This document shows positions 17,006 to 25,257 of a stretch of DNA of 47,469 nt, piece by piece (position 1 is the first letter of the stretch; each line of letters starts with the position of its first letter). The notes beneath the pieces are model-generated. The model searched no databases and was not told the origin of the DNA. It saw nothing but the letters and a program-made list of their open reading frames with translations. The stretch is from SHXR01 sp046160305 (GTDB lineage: Bacteria > Pseudomonadota > Gammaproteobacteria > Burkholderiales > SG8-39), in contig JBJXGX010000064.1 of assembly GCA_046160305.1 (NCBI GenBank), positions 1 through 47,469 on the forward strand. The letters run 5' to 3'. Position numbers and translations under genes: made by a program.

Positions 17006-17869
17006 CTAACGCCTGTTGCATGGCCCCACGTTCGGTTGCAGTTGCTCGACGCTCAGCTGCGAATCGCCGTTCAGGAATGTTCCCTTGAGTACATTCACAT
17101 CCGCGAACGCATTCCAGAAATCGGCATAGAACGTGTCGCCTACGCGTCGATAAATCCCATAGCCGCGGGTGATAAGTGGAACGACGCCGACTTCGCGTTG
17201 CCTGAAGATGCTGCCGTAAAAGTACCCTCTAAACGGTGCGGCGCTGTAAGTGAATTCGATCGAGTTGTCTTCGATGCTCACACCGCTCGGGCTGATGTTC
17301 GGGCAGTCGTACGACTTGTAGGTTTCCATCGATGGGTCGTTGTAGCCATGCCCGACCGCGTCGCAGCGCATTCCAGGGGTCTCGAATTCGGCCAGAATCC
17401 CAAGGCGCGAAGCAATTCGCGTGGTGGTTTCGTCGAGCGCCAGAATATTGTTCGGATCAGCCACCATGCGCATCGCGCCGTTGGCATGCGAATAGCCGCC
17501 GAAGAACGAATACTGCTGGTAGTTGTCGGTCTCGAAGAAGACCGTGAAGCGCCAATTGAGATCGAATTTGAAATAGTAAGCCAGCTTCGAGTTGACCCGG
17601 CGGCAGAAAAAGGTCACGTCGATGGGTTGATCGGCCACATACGGAAAGCGCTGGTTCATTTCGGACTGCATGTTCGGTGCGGCTGGTGTTCCCGGCGCCG
17701 CGCCGGCACCATTGCCAGCGGCCGCGCCAGCATCACCGCCACCGCCACCGCCGCAGGCGGCGAGGCCGCCTGCGAGCACCATCGCGGCCACCCCGCGCAG
17801 GGCACCAGCAACGAATGTCTTGATCGCGACACCCGCAGAGCGAAGCCATCCATTGGTGTTGACCATCAT
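17006..17869 (-). CDS. Putative lipoprotein of unknown function
   Basis: 287 residues. Lipobox LAAC (Cys39) after a hydrophobic segment, followed by a Gly run and an Ala/Gly/Pro-rich linker (residues ~40-66), the usual tether of a surface or periplasmic lipoprotein. The globular part is rich in aromatic residues (Tyr and Phe) and has four Cys, which could form disulfides. No family recognised. The ribosome site AGGGAGC precedes the ATG pair at 17869. It is divergent from the alpha/beta hydrolase gene, with 267 nt between them that contain one small hairpin (17908-17926). Function unknown. Confidence 0.75.
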   Translation of the reverse strand: MMVNTNGWLRSAGVAIKTFVAGALRGVAAMVLAGGLAACGGGGGGDAGAAAGNGAGAAPGTPAAPNMQSEMNQRFPYVADQPIDVTFFCRRVNSKLAYYFKFDLNWRFTVFFETDNYQQYSFFGGYSHANGAMRMVADPNNILALDETTTRIASRLGILAEFETPGMRCDAVGHGYNDPSMETYKSYDCPNISPSGVSIEDNSIEFTYSAAPFRGYFYGSIFRQREVGVVPLITRGYGIYRRVGDTFYADFWNAFADVNVLKGTFLNGDSQLSVEQLQPNVGPCNRR

Positions 17870-17907
17870 CTGCGCTCCCTACGAATTGATATTGCCGGAT
17901 TCCTCCC

Positions 17908-17926
17908 GCTCGGTTGCTTGCCGAGC
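17908..17926. other. Small hairpin in divergent intergenic region
   Basis: GCTCGG (17908-17913) and CCGAGC (17921-17926) pair around a 7-nt loop, just upstream of the lipoprotein gene. Too short to be confident; possibly an operator half-site pair. Confidence 0.25.
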
Positions 17927-18136
17927 AGAATCGGTTCAATGATTTCTCGGGGCGCTTCCATCGGGAGCATGACTGGCGCGCGCGAAACAAATGAATCAAG
18001 CGCCGTCGCGCGGCGAAGTCTCCTCAATACACGCGGTCGTTAATCTCGAATACGCCACGACGCGTACCCATCGCCAAGTCCACGCGCCGCGGCGATACAC
18101 GACGGGCGAGTATCAACCCGCTACGAGAAAGCCCTC

Positions 18137-18916
18137 ATGAATCCACTGAACGACTTCGCCATTCCGTTGGTACTCTGCATCCACTCGTTCGCCAGCAGCT
18201 CGTCGCAGTATCGCGGGCTGATGCAGCGCCTCGCACCGTACTTTCGCGTGGTGGCCGCCGACCTCTTCGGTCACGGCAAGAACCCGATGTGGTCGGGAAC
18301 GGGACAATTCACGCTCGCGGATGAAGCCGCGCCGTTCGAAGCGCTGCTGCCCGGCCATATGCCGGTGCATCTCGTCGGCCACTCCTATGGTGCCGCGGTG
18401 GCGCTCAGGATTGCCGGCGCCAACCGCGGACGCATTCGCTCGATGACGCTCTATGAGCCCGCAATCTGGGGCACGCTGTCGAATCTGTGCCCTGGAGATC
18501 CGGCGACGCTCGAGATCGAAGCGGTGCGCGACGAGACAATGCATCTGATCGACCGCGGCCGGTTCGAAGCCGCGACCGAGCGTTTCATCGACTACTGGGC
18601 CGGCCCGGGCACCTGGGCGCGTACGACCAACGAGCGCCGACCCAAGATCGTCACCACCGTGTGTTCGCTGCAAGCAGTCTGGATAGCAACATTCGCCGAG
18701 CGTTGGTTGGCCGCTTCCCTGGGCGCGCTCGACACCCCGTGTCTACTCCTTAGCGGTACGCACTCCACCGCCGCAGGACGCCGCGCGTTCAGCGTGCTGC
18801 GCGACGCGCTGCCCGCGGCAGCGGTGGTCGAGTTCGACGGCCTCAGCCACCTGGGACCGATCACGCACCCGGAACGTGTCGATTCGGCGATCGAAGCGTT
18901 TCTCCTGTCATTATAG
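18137..18916 (+). CDS. Alpha/beta hydrolase
   Basis: 259-residue single-domain alpha/beta hydrolase with no signal peptide. Ser83 in GHSYGA is the nucleophile, the IHSFASSS stretch at residues 15-22 is the oxyanion loop, and the His is in LSHLGPITHPE near the C-terminus. The acid residue is not obvious: the usual strand-6 position reads LLSGTHS, with Thr-His where Asp is expected. A canonical ester, lactone or C-C hydrolase fold, but the substrate cannot be inferred. Start ATG 18137 has only a weak GAGAAAG upstream. It stands 59 nt before the GNAT gene and could be co-transcribed with it. Confidence 0.85.
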   Translation: MNPLNDFAIPLVLCIHSFASSSSQYRGLMQRLAPYFRVVAADLFGHGKNPMWSGTGQFTLADEAAPFEALLPGHMPVHLVGHSYGAAVALRIAGANRGRIRSMTLYEPAIWGTLSNLCPGDPATLEIEAVRDETMHLIDRGRFEAATERFIDYWAGPGTWARTTNERRPKIVTTVCSLQAVWIATFAERWLAASLGALDTPCLLLSGTHSTAAGRRAFSVLRDALPAAAVVEFDGLSHLGPITHPERVDSAIEAFLLSL

Positions 18917-18975
18917 AGGGGCCGTGCATCGCCGAATTCCGTCATGGGCCTGGCTGAAACGGCGGTGCTTACTCG

Positions 18976-19530
18976 ATGAGAACCGCTGCCACGCCGTTCT
19001 CATCGCAGATTCAATTCGACCGAATCGAATGCATCGGTGCGAGGTCGGGGTTGGTGGTCGTACGGCCCATCACGCCGTCCGACCGCTCCGCCTTTCAAGC
19101 ATTCGTGCGGTCGATGTCACCGGAGTCGCGCTATGCGCGGTTCCAGTCAAGTCTCTACGAGTTGAGCGGCGCCACGTTGGACGTGCTCACGAGCGTCGAT
19201 CACGTATCACACATCGCTCTCGTAGCCCATGCGGCGGGCGATCCTGCGTTGATCGCGGAAGCGCGCTACGTCGCCGATGAGGAAGGGGCCAGCGCTGAGA
19301 TTTCGATCGCGGTTGCCGATGCTTGCCAGAGACAAGGTCTTGGAACACGTTTGCTCGCTGCTCTGATCGACGCAGCGCACAGGGCCGGCGTCGCCCGATT
19401 GGTTGGAGAGGTGCTGCGTACCAATAAGGCGATGCGCGCACTCGCGGCCAAAGCGGATTTCGTCGTGCGCCAACATCCTGAAGCGCGTAAGGTCCGCATC
19501 ACCCGAGAGATTGATGCCGGTTGGGGTTGA
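18976..19530 (+). CDS. GNAT family N-acetyltransferase
   Basis: 184 residues with a GNAT fold. Beta-1/alpha-1 is VVRPITPSDRSAFQAFVRSMSPESRYARF, a form typical of the Pat-like protein acetyltransferase branch. Motif A is IAVADACQRQGLGTRLLAALI, with the QxxGLG pyrophosphate loop for acetyl-CoA. The substrate may be a protein lysine, but Pat-like domains without the ligase-like domain are common and diverse. ATG 18976 has no obvious ribosome site. The dioxygenase gene starts 77 nt downstream on the same strand. Confidence 0.85.
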   Translation: MRTAATPFSSQIQFDRIECIGARSGLVVVRPITPSDRSAFQAFVRSMSPESRYARFQSSLYELSGATLDVLTSVDHVSHIALVAHAAGDPALIAEARYVADEEGASAEISIAVADACQRQGLGTRLLAALIDAAHRAGVARLVGEVLRTNKAMRALAAKADFVVRQHPEARKVRITREIDAGWG

Positions 19531-19607
19531 CCGGCCATGCTCACCTTACTTCAGTCATCACCCAAAGCAGGCACAATGGCGCCGAGAAAGCTTGGAAATG
19601 GGCCGCC

Positions 19608-20480
19608 ATGCACTTCACCGCCAATCCGTTGCATCCAATCTTCGCGGCCGAGCTGATCGGCATCGATCTTGCGCGACGCTTGTCGCCCGATCAAGTGGTG
19701 GCGGTGCTCGATGCGATGGACCAATACGCCGTCTGCGTGGTGCATCACGATCGCGCGCTTTCCGATGAAGAACATGTTGCGGTAAGCGCGCAGTTCGGTC
19801 CGATGCAACGCTCGCAGGTGTTGAAGGTATCGGGTGTCAAACCGCGCCTCGCTTACGGCGAGATCATCGACCAGAGCAATCTGGACGACCTGGGAAACCT
19901 CTACAACGAGGGTGATCGGCGATTGTTGTACAAGCGCGCCAATCGCCTGTGGCACACCGACATGTCGTTCCATCCGGTGCGCGCCACCTACTCGCTGTTG
20001 TCGGCGCATGTGATTCCGCCGAGCGGTGCTGATACGGAATTCACGGATTTGCGTGCCGCGTACGATGCATTGCCCGCTGCGATGAAGGCGCGCATCGACA
20101 CCTTGAGCGCGGAGCATTCCTACTGGTACTCGCGCATCCTGGCGGGTGGCCCGCCGGCGAGCGAGGAGGAACAGCGGTCACGGCCACCGGCGCGTCATCG
20201 TCTCGTTCACACGCATCCGCGCTCCGGCCGCAAGTCGCTCTACCTGGCTTCGCACGCTTCACACATTCCGGGAATGCCGGTCGACGAAGGTCGTGCGCTG
20301 ATCGCTGAGCTGACCGCGTTCGCAACGCAGCCTAAATTCGTGTTCGCGCACAAATGGCGGGTCGGCGACGTTTTGATCTGGGACAACCTCTGCACGATGC
20401 ATCGCGCGACCGCATTCGACGATACCGCGATTCGCCGCGATGTCAGGCGCACGACGTGTCGCGAGGCGATGGTGGATTGA
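19608..20480 (+). CDS. TauD/TfdA family Fe(II)/2-oxoglutarate dioxygenase
   Basis: 290-residue non-haem iron dioxygenase that couples 2-oxoglutarate decarboxylation to substrate hydroxylation. The facial triad is visible: His and Asp in LWHTDMSF and the distal His in TMHRATAF; the Arg that binds 2-oxoglutarate lies in RRDVRRTT. The N-terminal NPLHPIFAAELIGIDLARRL matches the TfdA (2,4-D dioxygenase) form better than TauD. ATG 19608 gives this N-terminus; upstream in-frame starts add residues that look non-coding. A TTT binding-protein gene follows 18 nt downstream, suggesting the bound solute is the dioxygenase substrate, perhaps an aryloxy- or sulfonate-type acid. Substrate not established. 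Confidence 0.9.
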   Translation: MHFTANPLHPIFAAELIGIDLARRLSPDQVVAVLDAMDQYAVCVVHHDRALSDEEHVAVSAQFGPMQRSQVLKVSGVKPRLAYGEIIDQSNLDDLGNLYNEGDRRLLYKRANRLWHTDMSFHPVRATYSLLSAHVIPPSGADTEFTDLRAAYDALPAAMKARIDTLSAEHSYWYSRILAGGPPASEEEQRSRPPARHRLVHTHPRSGRKSLYLASHASHIPGMPVDEGRALIAELTAFATQPKFVFAHKWRVGDVLIWDNLCTMHRATAFDDTAIRRDVRRTTCREAMVD

Positions 20481-20498
20481 CCGAAGGAGAACAGCAAC

Positions 20499-21491
20499 AT
20501 GAGGCAGTTCGCGATCTTTCATCGAATCATGCGCGCCGTCGTCTGGGCGAGCCTCGGACTCCCGCTTGCCGTGTTTGCGCAGACGTATCCCGTCAAACCG
20601 ATCCGCATCGTGGTGCCTTATCCTCCGGGCGGCGTCGACCTCGTGATCCGACTGCTGGTTCCGTCGATGGAGAAAACGCTCGGGCAGCCGGTGATCATCG
20701 ACTATCGACCCGGCGCGGGCGGATTGATCGGCACGGAGCATGTCGCGCGCAGTGCGCCGGACGGCTATACGCTGCTCGCGACGGTTGCAAACTCCTGGAT
20801 CAATCTGCCCGCGCTGCGCAAACAGACTCCGTACGATCCGATCAAGGATCTCACGCCGGTCGGCCTGCTGATGGAGGGCGTTTCGCTCATCGTGGCCCAT
20901 CCGTCGTTTCCCGCGAACAATATGGCCGAGCTCGTGGCGTACGCGAAGCGCAACCCCGGCAAGGTGGTCTATGCGACGAGCGGGATCGGCGGATCGCAGC
21001 ACCTCGAAGGGGAGACGATCCAGCGACTCGCGGCGATCGATTGGGTGCATGCGCCGTTCCAGGGATTCGGTCCGATGATCCCCGCGCTAACGGGCGGCCA
21101 GGTGCCTGTCGGATTCATCACCTATGCCGTGGCGAAAGGCTTCCTCGCCACCGGAAAATGGAAACTCATCGCGGTGACGAACTCCGATTCGGTCGGCAGG
21201 ACGATGGCCCCGCCGGGTGCGCAAATCGTGGCCGACGTGGTCCCGGGCTTCGAGGCGATGCCGGTGTGGATGGCGATCGGCGGGCCCGCCGGTTTGCCGC
21301 GTCCGATCGTCAATCGTCTGAACGAGGCCATCGCCCAAGCACAGCGCGAGCCGAACATCGTCGAGCGCTATGCGGAGGACAAGCAGGTCAACATCGCGAC
21401 GACACCCGAGGCGTTCGAGCGGAGAGTCAGGAGCGATCTCGAGGTGGTGCGCAAGGCGATCGCCGCCGCAGGGATTCCGCCGCAGGAGTAG
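20499..21491 (+). CDS. Tripartite tricarboxylate transporter (Bug family) substrate-binding protein
   Basis: 330 residues with a signal peptide ending near AVFAQ. Family blocks: TYPVKPIRIVVPYPPGGVD, DYRPGAGGLIGTEHVARSAPDGYT and, less well kept, the late PGFEAMPVWMAIGGPAGLP; the usual DIPT segment is replaced by GAQIVADVV. It starts 18 nt after the dioxygenase gene with GAAGGAG as ribosome site, so both are one transcript. Paralogue of the other Bug proteins here. Ligand unknown, likely an organic acid that the dioxygenase acts on. Confidence 0.93.
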   Translation: MRQFAIFHRIMRAVVWASLGLPLAVFAQTYPVKPIRIVVPYPPGGVDLVIRLLVPSMEKTLGQPVIIDYRPGAGGLIGTEHVARSAPDGYTLLATVANSWINLPALRKQTPYDPIKDLTPVGLLMEGVSLIVAHPSFPANNMAELVAYAKRNPGKVVYATSGIGGSQHLEGETIQRLAAIDWVHAPFQGFGPMIPALTGGQVPVGFITYAVAKGFLATGKWKLIAVTNSDSVGRTMAPPGAQIVADVVPGFEAMPVWMAIGGPAGLPRPIVNRLNEAIAQAQREPNIVERYAEDKQVNIATTPEAFERRVRSDLEVVRKAIAAAGIPPQE

Positions 21492-21539
21492 TCGCGCCCA
21501 ATCGATGATTCTGGACGCTTGCACGTCCGTTTTCAATCG

Positions 21540-22133
21540 TCCGAACCCGCATGGCTGACGGAGTCGAACCAGCAGCGAACCGGGATGCGTACCCGGCTTC
21601 GCTCACCGTCGGAATGTCCGGCGCGCCTGGATTGCGAATGGCCGTGGCGATATCGAACGCGCGCAATTTGCCGGGCTTCACATGCGGCATCGCCGCGAGA
21701 ATCTCCACCGACATGAATGATATCTGGCCGGAGATGAGATCTGGCACCGCAGGTCCGGTCCCTTTGCACGGGACATTCACCAGATCGACGCCCGCCATTT
21801 GCTTGAACATTTTGCCCGCGATGTGATGCGGCGTGCCATTTCCAGCGGAAGCGTATAGCCATCGGGCGCGGACCTCGCCGCCGCTTCGCTGCCCACCGCG
21901 CCCGCGCCGCCCACGCGGTTATCCACGATCACGTTGTGCGCCAGATTTTCGGAGAGCTTCTGCGCCATCGCACGCCCGAGGATATCAACCGCTCCACCTG
22001 GCGGAAACGGCACGATCAGGCGGATCGGTATGCTGGGATACGACTGCGCTGAGCCGCTCGCCGGCGCTTGCGCGTTCGATCCCATCGCAACGAACGACAT
22101 CGAGAGTGCAAGTATCAGTAACTTTGCCAGCAT
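21540..22133 (-). pseudogene. Decayed TTT (Bug family) substrate-binding protein gene
   Basis: From ATG 22133 an intact signal peptide (LLILALSMSFVAMGSNAQ) and the first Bug blocks are read (SYPSIPIRLIVPFPPGG; VGGAGAVGSEAAARSAPDGYTLP). The frame then loses homology near 21855. In another frame, from about 21845, the text resumes at GNGTPHHIAGKMFKQMAGVD, continuing to APDIPTVSEAGY near 21600. The roughly 60-70 residues that normally lie between are missing, so this is an internal deletion with frameshift. The C-terminal ~50 residues are missing too: homology stops near 21560. It is convergent with the intact TTT gene ending at 21491. Not expected to make a working protein. Confidence 0.88.
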
Positions 22134-22358
22134 CCGGCGACTCCGATTGCGGGACCTGCAACGTCTGCGACTCTAGCTGAACCGCGTGTGCAGCCCTCGC
22201 GTGGCCTATCGGTTCCCTCTGCTTGCGGCCCAACCTGCGATGAGTGTGACAATCACCGGGTCGAATTGGCGATCGCCGGTACGCAGACTGTATCGTTGCC
22301 GGTAATGCCGCAGAATCAAACAACGCCCTTTGAACCAGTGAATGTGGGAGGAGATGTC

Positions 22359-23330
22359 GTGCAGATGATCATCATGCGGGCGGCGGCTCTTGTCGCCGCT
22401 CTGCTTTGCGCCCTGCCGGCGGCGCCGACGCGGGCGCAGGACTGGCCGCAGCGAGCCGTCAAGTTCATCGTACCGTTAGGCCCGGGCGCCGGCGCGGATA
22501 TCGGTGCGCGACTGCTCGCCGATCGTCTTTCCGCACGCTGGAACAGACCCGTGGTGGTCGAGAATCGGCCCGGCGCCGACGGCCTCGTGGCGATCCAGGC
22601 ATTTGTCGGTGCCAACGACGACCACACGCTGCTCTTTGGCCCCAGTGGCGCGTTCACGGTCCATCCGTTTCAGTATGAAAAGCTGCCCTACACGCTGGCC
22701 GATCTGCTGCCGATCGCCCGGGTATCCAATACGATCATTGCCGTCGCGGTGCCTGCCTCGATGAAGGTCGGTACCCTGGAGGAATTTGTCGCCCGCGCAC
22801 GCGCGGAACCGGGAAAGCTGAACGCGGCGGTCGTCCCCGGTATCACCGAATTCACCTTCGATTATTTTGCGAAGGTGGCTGGGTTGAGCATCGCGAAGAT
22901 CCCATACCGCGATATCGTCCAGGCCGCCACCGATCTCGGCGAGGGACGCGTCCAGGTGATGGTCGCGTCGTACGCGATCCTGAAGGCGCACGCCGAGGCG
23001 GGACGCATCAAGACGCTGGTCGTGACCGGCCGCCAGCGGGCGCCGATTCTGACCCAGGTGCCGACTGCGATCGAAGCGGGTTACCCGGCCCTCGAATTGG
23101 AGGGCTTGGTGGGCTTGTTCGGTCCGCGTAGCATGCCGCGCGCGCTGCGCGAGCGGATAGGTGCCGATGTCGTGGCGGTCGCCGCCGATCCTGCGATCGC
23201 GGCCCGGCTCATCGGCACCGCCCAGATCGTCAATCCCGGAGGGGCGGCTGAATTCAGCGCGGCGATCGAAGCGCAGTCCGCCCAGGTCGCCGCGATCGCA
23301 CAGGCGCTTGGCATCAAGGCGAAGCAGTAA
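22359..23330 (+). CDS. Tripartite tricarboxylate transporter (Bug family) substrate-binding protein, divergent
   Basis: 323 residues from GTG 22359, which is 5 nt after AGGAG; ATG 22365 in the same frame is the alternative, and the open frame's further upstream extension is non-coding. Signal peptide ends at PTRAQ. Blocks are recognisable but looser than in the other Bug proteins: WPQRAVKFIVPLGPGAGAD and VENRPGADGLVAIQAFVG. It lacks the usual ADGYT and instead has NDDHTLLFGPSG, and the late block reads LTQVPTAIEAGYP. The SDR gene follows 92 nt downstream on the same strand. Ligand unknown. Confidence 0.9.
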   Translation: MQMIIMRAAALVAALLCALPAAPTRAQDWPQRAVKFIVPLGPGAGADIGARLLADRLSARWNRPVVVENRPGADGLVAIQAFVGANDDHTLLFGPSGAFTVHPFQYEKLPYTLADLLPIARVSNTIIAVAVPASMKVGTLEEFVARARAEPGKLNAAVVPGITEFTFDYFAKVAGLSIAKIPYRDIVQAATDLGEGRVQVMVASYAILKAHAEAGRIKTLVVTGRQRAPILTQVPTAIEAGYPALELEGLVGLFGPRSMPRALRERIGADVVAVAADPAIAARLIGTAQIVNPGGAAEFSAAIEAQSAQVAAIAQALGIKAKQ

Positions 23331-23422
23331 GGGCGCGCCGTCGGTGGCAGGGCGACCGCCGTGCCCCACTCGCGCCAGCGACCCGGCGAGGATTTTTCGT
23401 TAACGCACATTGAGGGGTGATC

Positions 23423-24208
23423 ATGGAACTTGGCATCCGCGGCCGCAAGGCCATTGTTTGCGCATCATCCAAGGGGCTTGGACGGGGCGTTGCCTTCGCG
23501 CTCGCACGTGAAGGCGTCGAGCTCGTGATCAACGCGCGGGGGCGTGATGCACTCGAGGCCACCGCGGCGGAGATCCGAGCAGCGACCGGCGCGAAGGTTA
23601 CCGCGATCGCAACCGATGTGACCACCGAGGCGGGCCGTCAGGCAGTGCTCGCGGCATGCCCTGATCCGGACATCCTGATCAATAACGCGGGTGGGCCGCC
23701 GCCCGGGGATTTTCGCGATGTGGATCGCGATGCGTGGATCCGCGCGCTCGATGCAAACATGCTGACGCCGATCTTTCTTGTGCGTGCGACGATCGACAAG
23801 ATGATCGAGCGCCGATTCGGGCGGATCGTCAACATCACCTCTGCAAGCGTCAAGTCTCCCGGATCTTCACCGTCGCTCGGTGTGTCGGTGGGCGTGCGCG
23901 CCGGGCTCACCGGATTCATGGGCGTGCTCGCGCGCCAGGTCGCGCATCACAACGTCACGATCAACGGCGCGTTGCCGGGACGCATCAAGACCGATCGACT
24001 CTTGTCGATCACCGAGTTCGAAGCGAAGCAGTCGGGTAAGCCGATTGATACCGTCCACGCGGCGCACCAGGCCATCATTCCTGCGAAGCGCTATGGCACC
24101 GTCGAGGAATTCGCCGCGGCAACGGCGTTTCTTTGCAGCGCGCATGCGGGCTACATCACCGCGCAGAATCTCATGCTGGACGGCGGGACGTATCCGGGGT
24201 TTGCGTAA
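23423..24208 (+). CDS. Short-chain dehydrogenase/reductase, atypical (no YxxxK)
   Basis: 261 residues with a complete SDR Rossmann fold. The nucleotide loop is CASSKGLGRG (TGxxxGxG replaced by ASSKGLG), LINNAGGPPPGDF is the NNAG motif, and ITSASVKSPG holds the usual Ser. The catalytic Tyr-x3-Lys is absent: the matching helix reads LGVSVGVRAGLTGF, with Ser and Arg at the two positions. The C-terminal AGYITAQNLMLDGG is normal. Other SDRs with this LxxSxGxRAGL form exist as a divergent subgroup, so this is likely a real lineage and not damage. ATG 23423 follows TGAGGGG at 5-nt spacing. It follows a TTT gene on the same strand. Confidence 0.88.
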   Translation: MELGIRGRKAIVCASSKGLGRGVAFALAREGVELVINARGRDALEATAAEIRAATGAKVTAIATDVTTEAGRQAVLAACPDPDILINNAGGPPPGDFRDVDRDAWIRALDANMLTPIFLVRATIDKMIERRFGRIVNITSASVKSPGSSPSLGVSVGVRAGLTGFMGVLARQVAHHNVTINGALPGRIKTDRLLSITEFEAKQSGKPIDTVHAAHQAIIPAKRYGTVEEFAAATAFLCSAHAGYITAQNLMLDGGTYPGFA

Positions 24209-24232
24209 GGAGCGCGCGCGACCGCGCGCTCC
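24209..24232. terminator. Hairpin immediately after the SDR stop codon
   Basis: GGAGCGCGC (24209-24217) pairs with GCGCGCTCC (24224-24232): nine G/C-rich pairs and a 6-nt loop starting at the base after TAA. No T-run follows, so it is at best a T-less terminator or a 3'-end stabiliser between the SDR gene and the convergent TTT remnant. Confidence 0.45.
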
Positions 24233-24297
24233 ATTGGACCGGCGTATCGACCGGGGGACCGGAGCATCGACCGGACCAACGCGTCGACCGCGCGTCG

Positions 24298-24755
24298 TTA
24301 TCGCGCCCGCATTCCCATCTGCCGCACTACCGGGCGCCAAGCTTGCTCTTCCGCCCGAATGAATGTCTTGGTTTGGGCGAGTGTGATCGGCCGCGCGATC
24401 GCGCCGAGCTCCTGAAACCGGCGCAGCAGTCCGGGATCGCCAAGCGCGGCACGCAAGTGGTCGTTGATCTTGGCAACCAGATTAGCTGGTGTGCTGCTCG
24501 GTGCGACCAGTGCCACCCAAGCGATCGGCGCGAAGCCCGGAAGCGTCTCCGACACCGTCGGTAGGTCAGGATAGTTGGGTAGCCGCTCTGTCGGCGTCAC
24601 CGCCAAGGGCTTCGCCGTATCGGACTTCGCCGCACCCGCCGATGCGCCGGCGCTTTCGACAATCATCGATACGCGCCCAATGAATCGACGCAAAGCGATG
24701 GGGCGACGGCAATCATCATCGGCGTTTGCGCCAACAAACCGATGGGCGCGAAATC
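24298..24755 (-). pseudogene. Remnant of a TTT (Bug family) substrate-binding protein gene
   Basis: Two pieces in two frames. Reading leftwards on the minus strand, 24755 to about 24664 gives DFAPIGLLAQTPMMIAVAPS and then SLGAYR, the middle of a Bug protein, ending in a stop. From about 24630 to 24298 a second frame gives KPLAVTPTERLPNYPDLPTV, then an intact C-terminal domain ending WRPVVRQMGMRAR. The signal peptide, the first ~100 residues and the segment between the pieces are missing. At its 5' edge it touches a LysR remnant on the opposite strand. Confidence 0.85.
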
Positions 24756-25205
24756 GCGATCGAGATCGAATGGCAATTGTTCGACGACCGTCATGTGGTC
24801 ATGGCCGGCATCAGCAGCGAATGGGCGCGCCGCCGCAAGGTCGCCTTGGCGGAACTGATGGATGCGCCGTGGATTCTCCCGCCACCCGACAGTCTGGCGA
24901 GGCGCTACACCGACGACGCCTTTCGCGCACTTGGGCTCGAGCCACCGCGCGCGCAGGTCGCCACGTTCTCCATGCCGCTATGTCATCAGTTGCTGGCGAC
25001 CGGTCGATATCTCGCCGTCCTTCGCCGTGAAGCACTGCGGCTGGCGAAGCATCTCCAGTTCAAGCAGGTCGGTGTGGCGTTTCCGGGCATTGCACGACCG
25101 ATCGGCATCATGACGCTCAAGAACCGCACGCTGAATCCGTTCGCCCGATTGTTCATCGAGAGCGCGCGTACGACGGCGGAGCTCCTAACGCGGCGCGATC
25201 AGTGA
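24756..25205 (+). pseudogene. Remnant of a LysR-type transcriptional regulator (C-terminal half only)
   Basis: About 150 codons of the LysR effector-binding domain: WQLFDDRHVVMAG, then WARRRKVALAELMDAPWILPPP, SLARRYTDDAFRALGL, and LATGRYLAVLRREALRLAKHLQF, with NPFARLFIESARTTAEL at the end. The winged-helix DNA-binding domain and first effector subdomain are absent, and the sequence just upstream belongs to a TTT gene on the other strand. The frame itself is open to TGA 25203-25205. A short product could start at TTG 24726 but would not bind DNA. In intact clusters of this kind a LysR gene is commonly divergent from a TTT gene, which is how the two remnants are oriented. Confidence 0.83.
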
Positions 25206-25257
25206 GATCAGACCCATGCATCTCCGGGATTTGCTTCACGATAGGATCGCGGCCCTG

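Noticed and set aside
16057..17088. 343-codon plus-strand frame opposite the OYE-type gene
   Set aside because: Shadow of a gene with multiple conserved motifs; no recognisable domain of its own.
20354..21508. 384-codon plus-strand frame overlapping the TTT gene at 20499
   Set aside because: Same-strand out-of-frame reading; very Arg/Gly-rich and without motifs. The Bug protein frame has the signal peptide and all family blocks.
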